DNA of 47,921 bases from Janthinobacterium lividum. Lineage in GTDB: Bacteria; Pseudomonadota; Gammaproteobacteria; Burkholderiales; Burkholderiaceae_D. Shown here piece by piece: positions 43,401 through 47,921 of the stretch. A program made the position numbers and the translations under genes. Location of the stretch: NCBI RefSeq assembly GCF_011601275.1, contig NZ_JAAOLY010000028.1, positions 1 through 47,921 on the forward strand, in the 5' to 3' direction. Positions within the stretch are counted from its first letter, which is position 1, and the number at the start of each line of letters is the position of its first letter. The notes below the pieces were generated by a model. The model was not told where the DNA came from. It ran no database searches and was given only the letters and a program-made list of their open reading frames with translations.

Positions 43401-43577
43401 ATCGTCTGGCCCGACCTGGTGGAAAGCCAGCGACGCGAAGTGCTGAGCGCGCCGTTGCTGGGCGTGTACGGCATATGGCAGCGCGAGGGCATCGTGCGCA
43501 ATCTGGTGGCCAAGCGCCTGATCGACATGTCGCATTTGCTGGGACGCTTGCGCACCAGCAGCCGCGATTTCTGTTGA
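40434..43577 (+). CDS. dnaE2: Error-prone DNA polymerase DnaE2 (ImuC)
   Basis: A 1047-residue C-family polymerase that copies past DNA lesions with ImuA and ImuB. The PHP domain is at the start (YAELYCLSNFSFLHGASHAEE, ITDECSLAGVVRAH). Catalytic Asp residues lie in PPDIDVDFEHQRREEVIQYIY, and GEADQLRRAMAAWKRKGGM and YGFPESHAASFALLTYASSWLKCHEPAAF are DnaE signatures. An OB-fold (about 945-1030) ends the protein. It lacks the C-terminal tau-binding extension of replicative DnaE, as usual for DnaE2. GAGGTG precedes the ATG at 40434. It is separated from imuA-imuB by about 18 kb; both carry LexA boxes. Confidence 0.97.
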   Translation: MWGAVLPEYAELYCLSNFSFLHGASHAEELVARAVQLGYKALAITDECSLAGVVRAHATAKRAGFPLIIGAHFHLTQADGSPALSLLALVRDIDGYGNLSELITMARTRAAKGRYVLTPDDFAAPSAEFVHLRGLPGCLMILLPSYPAQPETVRAQGAWMTATFGGERSWIGLNLLQRAQDDAHRGALQEAAQVLGLSLVAVGHVCMHVRSRKPLLDTLCAIRVGKPVGECGYALAQNAEQHLRARLRLANVYPPQALAETLRIAKLCKFSLDSLRYDYPDELVPGGHTPATYLREETYAGARLRFPLGIPANVQEQIEQELELIAELSYEAYFLTVYDIVRFARSQNILCQGRGSAANSAVCYCLHITEVDPARGNSLVGRFMSRERNEPPDIDVDFEHQRREEVIQYIYGKYGRERAALAAVVISYRPKSALRDSGRALGIDLAIVEKVAKAHRWFDGKRDLLERLAECGLDPEAALSQQWAGLAQLLLGFPRHLSQHPGGFVIAHGKLSRLVPIENATMAGRSVIEWDKNDLEELGLMKVDVLALGMLSALRRALELVGARRGEEFRLQDIPREDPATYDMMCEADTIGVFQIESRAQMSMLPRLRPREFYDLVIEVALVRPGPIQGGMVHPYLQRRQQKEPVEYPKGLEKALGRTLGIPIFQEQVMQVAIIAADFTPGEADQLRRAMAAWKRKGGMNNYHDRIVNAMVDNGYEKKFAEAIFSQIEGFGEYGFPESHAASFALLTYASSWLKCHEPAAFLCALLNSQPMGFYSPSQLVQDGRRHGVQVLSVDVAISGWEATLEETAEGAAPAVRLGLNSLFGMRAEAAQRIEDARAIAAFVDVADLARRGGLDRHDLQVLAAGNALHALAGHRREALWQAFGAVPDKDLLRDTTQEEEVPVLAAPTEGESIVSDYRAQGLTLGRHPLALLRRQLLEQRFMPASTLMMYTSGQVARACGIVTVRQRPGTAKGVIFMTLEDETGTVNVIVWPDLVESQRREVLSAPLLGVYGIWQREGIVRNLVAKRLIDMSHLLGRLRTSSRDFC

Positions 43578-43616
43578 GAATTGTCTTGTTTGCCCTAGGC
43601 ATGGCATTATTTGAAT

Positions 43617-44096
43617 ATGACAACATTACCCGAACCGACACTGCGTCCCGCCCTCGTCGCCGACGCGCCCGCCATCGTCGCCCTGATCGACGACTTGATG
43701 CCCTTTTTGACCCTGCATCCGGACGGTGCCGGGGCGGAAAAGTTTATTGAAAACTGCCGCCAGCCGGCCATCGAAAATTACCTGTCGCTGCCGAACTATC
43801 ATTATCAGATCGCGCATATCGACGGCGAACTGGCCGGCGTCGTGGCCATGCGAGACAACACGCACCTGTTCCACATGTTCGTGCCGCGCGCCCTGCACCG
43901 GCGCGGCATGGCGCGCCGTTTGTGGCAGGCCGCCCGCGATGCATCGCTGGCCCAGGGCGGCGTGACGGCCTTTACCGTCAACTCCTCGGCCTACGCCTTG
44001 CCCCTGTACCAAAGCCTGGGCTTTGTCGCAACGGGGCCGAAGGTGGAGACGGGCGGGATTGCCTTCGTGCCGATGCGCATGGAATTGACGGCCTGA
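43617..44096 (+). CDS. GNAT N-acetyltransferase
   Basis: A 159-residue GNAT protein. MFVPRALHRRGMARRLWQAA is the acetyl-CoA-binding loop and TAFTVNSSAYALPLYQSLGFVATG the usual C-terminal half. The ATG at 43617 is used; a TTG two codons upstream is possible. It follows dnaE2 by 39 bases and might be co-expressed under SOS, though no SOS role is known. Its stop codon ends one base before the stop codon of the convergent FAD-oxidase gene, leaving no intergenic space. Confidence 0.9.
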   Translation: MTTLPEPTLRPALVADAPAIVALIDDLMPFLTLHPDGAGAEKFIENCRQPAIENYLSLPNYHYQIAHIDGELAGVVAMRDNTHLFHMFVPRALHRRGMARRLWQAARDASLAQGGVTAFTVNSSAYALPLYQSLGFVATGPKVETGGIAFVPMRMELTA

Positions 44097-45506
44097 TTAC
44101 CAGCGTACGATCTTGCCCGGATTCATGATGTTCTTCGGGTCCAGCGCGTGCTTGATGGCGCGCATGGTGTCGATGGCGCCTTCGCCATGTTCTTCCACGA
44201 GAAAAGCCATCTTGTGCATGCCCACGCCGTGCTCGCCCGTGCACGTGCCGTCCATGCCGATGGCGCGCGTGACCATGTCGCTGTTGACCTTTTCCGCGCG
44301 GGCGATGTCGGCCGGGTCGTCGGGGTCGACCAGCATCTGCACGTGGAAATTGCCGTCGCCCACGTGGCCGATGATGGCGTAGACGAGGCCCTGCGCCTCG
44401 CAATCGGCCTTGGTGGCGAGGATGCATTCGGCCAGGCGCGAAATGGGCACGCAGCAGTCGGTGGAAATGGCGCGGCTGCCGGGGCGCATCTGCAGCAGGG
44501 CGAAATACGCATTGTGGCGCGCGGCCCACAGGCGCGAGCGGTCTTCGGGGCGGCTGGCCCATTCGAAATCGCTGGCGCCGTGTTCGGCCGTGATGGCTTG
44601 CACCAGCTGCGCCTGCTCGGCCACGCTGGCCGGCGTGCCGTGGAATTCAAATAGCAACAGCGGCTTTTGCGGCAGCGCCATCTTGTCGTAGGCATTGATG
44701 GCTTTCACGCCATTTTCATCGAGAAACTCGACCCGCGCCACAGGAATACCCATCTGGATGGTCTGGATCACGGCGCTGACGGCTTCGCCCGTACCGGGGA
44801 ACGAACACACGGCCGCCGAGATCGCTTCCGGCAGCGGATACAGTTTGACCGTCACTTCCGTAATGATGCCCAACGTCCCTTCGCTGCCGACGAACAAGCG
44901 CGTCAGGTCGTAGCCGGCCGACGATTTTTTCGCCCTGGTCCCCGTCTTGATGATGCGGCCATCGGCCGTCACCACGGTCAGGGCCAGCACGTTTTCGCGC
45001 ATGGTGCCGTAGCGCACGGCGTTCGTGCCCGAGGCGCGTGTGGCCGCCATGCCACCCAGTGACGCATTGGCCCCCGGGTCGATGGGGAAGAACAGGCCCG
45101 TGTCGCGGATTTCCTCGTTCAGCTGCTTGCGCGTCACGCCCGCCTGTACGGTGGTCGTCAAGTCTTCACTATGCACCGCTACCATCTGCTTCATTTGCGA
45201 CAGATCAATCGTCACGCCGCCGTGCAGGGCCAGCACGTGGCCTTCGAGCGAAGTGCCGCTGCCGTAGGCGATGATGGGCACGTCGTGCGCGCTGCACAGC
45301 TTGACGGCGGCCGCTACTTCCTCGGTGGAATGGGCGAAGATGACGGCGTCCGGCAGCATGGGGGGATAGCTCGACTCGTCGCGTCCATGGTGTTCGCGCA
45401 TGGCTTGCGTCATGGAAAAACGGTTGGCAAAGATCAGGGAAAGTACGGCAGCAAGAGAGTCTGGCAGCGGTTTTTTCAGTACCGCCAACTGGTCAGTTTG
45501 ATTCAC
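44097..45506 (-). CDS. FAD-linked oxidase, D-lactate dehydrogenase (cytochrome)-like
   Basis: A 469-residue flavoprotein of the GlcD/Dld1/LDHD group, oxidising 2-hydroxy acids such as D-lactate or glycolate and passing electrons to a carrier. The FAD-binding (PCMH) domain covers about 45-225 (IAYGSGTSLEGHVLALHGGVTIDLSQM, DPGANASLGGMAATRASGTNAVRYG, FVGSEGTLGIITEVTVKL). The C-terminal oxidase domain ends IGHVGDGNFHVQMLV, TGEHGVGMHKM and DPKNIMNPGKI, where His residues bind metal or substrate. GGAGG precedes the GTG at 45506. The exact acid is not fixed by sequence. Confidence 0.92.
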   Translation of the reverse strand: MNQTDQLAVLKKPLPDSLAAVLSLIFANRFSMTQAMREHHGRDESSYPPMLPDAVIFAHSTEEVAAAVKLCSAHDVPIIAYGSGTSLEGHVLALHGGVTIDLSQMKQMVAVHSEDLTTTVQAGVTRKQLNEEIRDTGLFFPIDPGANASLGGMAATRASGTNAVRYGTMRENVLALTVVTADGRIIKTGTRAKKSSAGYDLTRLFVGSEGTLGIITEVTVKLYPLPEAISAAVCSFPGTGEAVSAVIQTIQMGIPVARVEFLDENGVKAINAYDKMALPQKPLLLFEFHGTPASVAEQAQLVQAITAEHGASDFEWASRPEDRSRLWAARHNAYFALLQMRPGSRAISTDCCVPISRLAECILATKADCEAQGLVYAIIGHVGDGNFHVQMLVDPDDPADIARAEKVNSDMVTRAIGMDGTCTGEHGVGMHKMAFLVEEHGEGAIDTMRAIKHALDPKNIMNPGKIVRW

Positions 45507-45608
45507 GCAAGTCCTCCGTTTTTTTTATTCTACCCCGCACCTGGAGATTTCACCGAAGCACCATTTTTGCCAGTTGTAAAAAATTCCGCATGATGCGCCG
45601 CGCAGTGG

Positions 45609-45637
45609 TTGTAAATGAGAATCATTTCTATTAAAAT
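45609..45637 (+). promoter_or_regulatory. Fur-regulated promoter upstream of chaN
   Basis: AAATGA-GAA-TCATTT (45613-45627) is a perfect inverted repeat matching the core of the Fur box. It lies between a -35 TTGTAA (45609-45614) and a -10 TAAAAT (45632-45637) spaced 17 bases, so Fe-loaded Fur would block RNA polymerase. Confidence 0.9.
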
Positions 45638-45689
45638 GCCCGCCAGTAGTTATTTTGCAATGCGTGCTTCAATCCGAAAGGCCATGCCC

Positions 45690-46607
45690 ATGAGATTCCC
45701 CCTGTCCCTCGCCGCCGTCCTGCCCGCCTGCGTGCTGGCCCTGAGCGCCTGCGGCAGCGTCGCATCCGTCAACGGTGCCGGCGCCACCGCCGTTGCGCCT
45801 GCCGCGGCGCAAGACGTGCGCCAGCTGGGCCAGATCGTCGACCTGCGCAGCGGCCAGCGCTTGACTGCCGAGCAATTGCTGGCCCAGCTGGCCGCCGCGC
45901 CCCGGGTCATCGTGGGCGAGCAGCATGACCAGCTCAGCCATCACCAGATCGAGCAATGGCTGCTGCTGCAATTGCAGGGTCAGCGTCCGCAAGGCAGCGT
46001 GCTGCTGGAAATGCTGAACCCGGACCAGCAAGCCAAGGTGGACAAGGTCAAGCCATGGCTGCAGACGGACCCCGTCGTGCGCCCCGAACACGTGGCCGAG
46101 CTGGTGGCCTGGCAGCCGAACTGGAAATGGGCGCAATATGGCGACCTCGTGATGACCGCGATGCGCGCGCCGTATCCCGTCTGGTCCGCCAACCTGGACC
46201 GCAGCGAGATCAAGCAAATGTTCATCGACAAGCCGGCCGTGCAGGGCAAGCATTCGAACCTGGCCAACGATGGCAAGGTGCATGACAAATTGAAAGACAT
46301 CATCCGCGTCATGCACGACAACCAGATCGATGAGCCGCGCCTGGCCGCCATGCTGTCGGTACAGCAGCAGCGCGACCGCCGCATGGCTGAGCGTTTGCTG
46401 GCCGCGCCCGCGCCTGCCGTGCTGATCGCCGGCGCCTACCATGCGCACAAGGACCTGGGCGTGCCGCTGCACGTGCAGGACTTGACGGGCGGCCCCGCGC
46501 CGCTGGTGCTGGTCCTGGCGCAGCAGGGCGCGACGGTGCTGGCGCAGCAGGCCGATTTCGTCTGGTTCACGCCCGTTGTAGCGCCCGCCGTCGCCAGCGC
46601 CAAGTAA
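45690..46607 (+). CDS. ChaN-family heme-binding lipoprotein
   Basis: A 305-residue lipoprotein. The signal peptide MRFPLSLAAVLPACVLALSAC has the lipobox LSAC. The mature part is a ChaN-like fold (VIVGEQHDQLSHHQIEQWLLLQLQ near 72-95, WKWAQYGDLVMTAMRA, LIAGAYHAHKDLGVPLH), a family that binds heme at the outer membrane. GAAAGG lies eight bases before the ATG at 45690, favouring it over the ATG at 45684. It is the first gene behind a Fur box and precedes exbB-exbD, so a role in iron or heme uptake under iron shortage fits. Confidence 0.88.
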   Translation: MRFPLSLAAVLPACVLALSACGSVASVNGAGATAVAPAAAQDVRQLGQIVDLRSGQRLTAEQLLAQLAAAPRVIVGEQHDQLSHHQIEQWLLLQLQGQRPQGSVLLEMLNPDQQAKVDKVKPWLQTDPVVRPEHVAELVAWQPNWKWAQYGDLVMTAMRAPYPVWSANLDRSEIKQMFIDKPAVQGKHSNLANDGKVHDKLKDIIRVMHDNQIDEPRLAAMLSVQQQRDRRMAERLLAAPAPAVLIAGAYHAHKDLGVPLHVQDLTGGPAPLVLVLAQQGATVLAQQADFVWFTPVVAPAVASAK

Positions 46608-46621
46608 GCCGTTTTACCTCC

Positions 46622-46640
46622 GCCGGGCGTTCAGCCCGGC
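46622..46640 (+). terminator. Hairpin between chaN and exbB
   Basis: GCCGGGC, loop GTTCA, GCCCGGC, 14 bases after the chaN stop, followed by ATTCTCCCC with no real T-run. It may attenuate rather than stop transcription into exbB. Confidence 0.45.
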
Positions 46641-46748
46641 ATTCTCCCCCAGCAAGCTTCTTCGCAGCAGCCAGGTAGTCCGTCCGATTTTTTTGCATGC
46701 GCGTGCGCGCCGTTGGCGCAGCCATGTCTGTTACCTGTTGAAGCTTCC

Positions 46749-47495
46749 ATGCGTATCTTCTGTCTCAAAACCGCTACCTGCGGCGTCATTCTTTCCCTGT
46801 TGCATGCCACGGCGCAAGCGTCCGCCTTGCCGCACGACATGTCGCCGCTGGGCATGTTTTTCGCTGCCGACCAGGTCGTCAAAAGCGTACTCATCGGCTT
46901 GCTCGTCGCCGCGCTGGCCACCTGGGTGGTCTTGCTGGTGAAGGGCGCCAGCTTGCTGCAAGCCCGGCGCGCGGCAGCCCAAGCCGTCGCCGTGCTGAAG
47001 ACGGCGACTTCCTTGCCGGACGCGGCGGCAAAGAGCGTGGCGTCCGTGCTGGCGCAACAGCTGCTCGACGATGTACAGCAGGAATTGACTCTGTCGCATG
47101 CCAGCGCGTCGGCAGCGGCCCTGAAGGAGCGGGCCGGTTTTCGCCAGGAACAATTGATCGTGCAGCAGGTGCGTGGCATGACGCAAGGCATTGGCTTGCT
47201 GGCCAGCATCGGCGCCGTGGCGCCGTTCGTCGGCCTGTTCGGCACCGTGTGGGGCATCATGAACAGCTTTATCGGCATCGCCGTCAGCCAGAGCACGAAT
47301 CTGGCGACCGTCGCGCCCGGCATCGCGGAAGCCTTGCTGGCCACCGCCCTGGGCCTGGTGGCGGCGATTCCCGCCGTCGTCATCTATAACGTCCTGAGCC
47401 GAGGCATCAACCAGTACAAGGCGCAGCTGCTCGCCGCTTCCGCGCAAGTGCTGCTGATGCTGAGCCGCGACCTCGACACGTGCAAGCAGGCCTGA
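46749..47495 (+). CDS. exbB: ExbB, TonB-system proton channel subunit
   Basis: A 248-residue MotA/TolQ/ExbB-family inner-membrane protein. An N-terminal hydrophobic segment (about 5-27) may be a cleaved signal or extra helix. Helix 1 is at about 46-66 and helices 2-3 lie in SIGAVAPFVGLFGTVWGIMNSF and IAEALLATALGLVAAIPAVVIYNVL, the conserved pore-forming region. With ExbD it converts proton flow into TonB movement. The ATG at 46749 is used; the ribosome site is weak. exbD begins three bases after the stop. Confidence 0.94.
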   Translation: MRIFCLKTATCGVILSLLHATAQASALPHDMSPLGMFFAADQVVKSVLIGLLVAALATWVVLLVKGASLLQARRAAAQAVAVLKTATSLPDAAAKSVASVLAQQLLDDVQQELTLSHASASAAALKERAGFRQEQLIVQQVRGMTQGIGLLASIGAVAPFVGLFGTVWGIMNSFIGIAVSQSTNLATVAPGIAEALLATALGLVAAIPAVVIYNVLSRGINQYKAQLLAASAQVLLMLSRDLDTCKQA

Positions 47496-47498
47496 GCC

Positions 47499-47921
47499 AT
47501 GGCGTCCCTGTTTCCTTCGTCTGACGACGACACTGCCGACATGCCGGAATTGAGCGAGATCAATGTCACGCCCTTCATCGACGTGATGCTGGTGCTCCTG
47601 ATCATCTTCATGGTGGTCTCGCCGCTGGCCACCGTCGACCTGAAAATCGACTTGCCGGCCGCCACGGCCAAGCCTGAACCGCGTCCCGAGAAACCATTGT
47701 TCGTTTCCCTGAAAGCCGACCACAGCCTGTACCTGGGCGAAGCGCCCGTGGCGCGCGAGCAGCTGGGCAGCCTGCTCGACGCGCAGACGGGCGGCGACCG
47801 CCAGCGCACCCTGTTTTTCCAGGCCGACAAGCAAGCGGCCTATGAAGACGTGCTGGGCGTGATGGATGCCTTGCGCCAGGCCGGCTATCTGAAAGTGGGC
47901 CTGGTGGGTCTGTCTCTTATA
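47499..47921 (+). CDS. exbD: ExbD, TonB-system subunit (3-prime truncated)
   Basis: The first 137 or so codons of exbD. The N-terminus has ELSEINVTPFIDVMLVLLIIFMVVSPL, one membrane helix with the proton-carrying Asp in FIDVMLVLL. The periplasmic domain follows (RPEKPLFVSLKADHSLYLG, DKQAAYEDVLGVMDALRQAGYLKVGLVG). The gene has no stop codon here. The last four codons (47910-47921) match a sequencing adapter rather than ExbD, so genuine coding sequence probably ends near 47909. It starts three bases after exbB. Confidence 0.93.
   Translation, partial: MASLFPSSDDDTADMPELSEINVTPFIDVMLVLLIIFMVVSPLATVDLKIDLPAATAKPEPRPEKPLFVSLKADHSLYLGEAPVAREQLGSLLDAQTGGDRQRTLFFQADKQAAYEDVLGVMDALRQAGYLKVGLVGLSLI
47910..47921. 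other. Probable Nextera transposase adapter remnant
   Basis: CTGTCTCTTATA is identical to the first 12 bases of the Nextera/Tn5 mosaic-end adapter (CTGTCTCTTATACACATCT). Its position at the extreme end of the window indicates untrimmed adapter at a contig end. Confidence 0.85.

Noticed and set aside
41565..43607. Long open frame (680 codons) antisense to dnaE2
   Set aside because: Shadow of dnaE2 in high-G+C DNA; no recognisable protein family.
1..47921. CRISPR arrays, tRNA/rRNA genes, insertion sequences, prophage
   Set aside because: No regularly spaced direct repeats, no tRNA cloverleaf or rRNA sequence, and no transposase, integrase or phage structural gene were recognised on reading both strands.

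Overview
The window is one G+C-rich (roughly 62-65% in most genes) chromosomal stretch of a betaproteobacterium. The protein sequences (KdsA, ArgA, HrpA, split ImuAB/DnaE2 mutasome, many sensor proteins, TonB receptor) suggest Oxalobacteraceae, most likely Janthinobacterium or a close relative such as Massilia or Duganella. The genus is an inference from family resemblance, not a measured identity. The last 12 bases match the start of the Nextera transposase adapter, so position 47921 is probably the physical end of an assembled contig. I saw no rRNA, tRNA, CRISPR array, insertion sequence or phage.

Layout. 0-4.5 kb (minus strand): a NarL-type histidine kinase/response regulator pair, then a three-gene unit of a stand-alone CheY receiver, a two-site CheC phosphatase and a PAS-GGDEF diguanylate cyclase. 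4.7-13.1 kb: housekeeping genes rpiA, a DUF6622 membrane protein, yggX, kdsA, argA and hrpA. 13.1-19 kb: REP-like palindromes, a PRC-barrel protein, a short leader ORF coupled to a PHB-depolymerase-like esterase, then an MdfA-type efflux pump followed by a glycosyltransferase-GNAT fusion. 19-24.7 kb: a Na+/H+ antiporter, the SOS genes imuA-imuB behind a LexA box, a Nu-class glutathione transferase, an alpha/beta hydrolase and a small unknown protein. 24.7-29.1 kb: a stress cluster with a heat-shock-promoter Hsp20, a DegP/MucD-type protease and a QseBC-like two-component system.

29.2-36.9 kb is the most unusual part. It holds a CoaD-like adenylyltransferase fused to an HD phosphohydrolase, a two-domain putative peptidoglycan hydrolase next to a lower-G+C lipoprotein, an OsmC-YcaO fusion with an HCCA-isomerase-like protein, a histidine phosphatase and a GNAT enzyme. 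37-44 kb holds a TonB-dependent receptor, a PhzF-like protein lacking the usual catalytic Glu, and dnaE2 behind its own LexA box, followed by a GNAT. 44-47.9 kb holds an FAD-linked D-lactate-dehydrogenase-like oxidase and a Fur-controlled chaN-exbB-exbD iron/heme operon that runs off the end.

How the parts connect: imuA-imuB and dnaE2 form one SOS mutagenesis machine split over about 20 kb but tied together by near-identical LexA boxes. ExbB/ExbD would energise TonB receptors such as the one at 37-39 kb. The Hsp20, DegP-like protease and sensor kinase form a protein-quality-control group. The best candidates for undescribed biology are the glycosyltransferase-acetyltransferase plus exporter pair, the CoaD-HD fusion, and the amidase-lysozyme-like protein with its lipoprotein neighbour.
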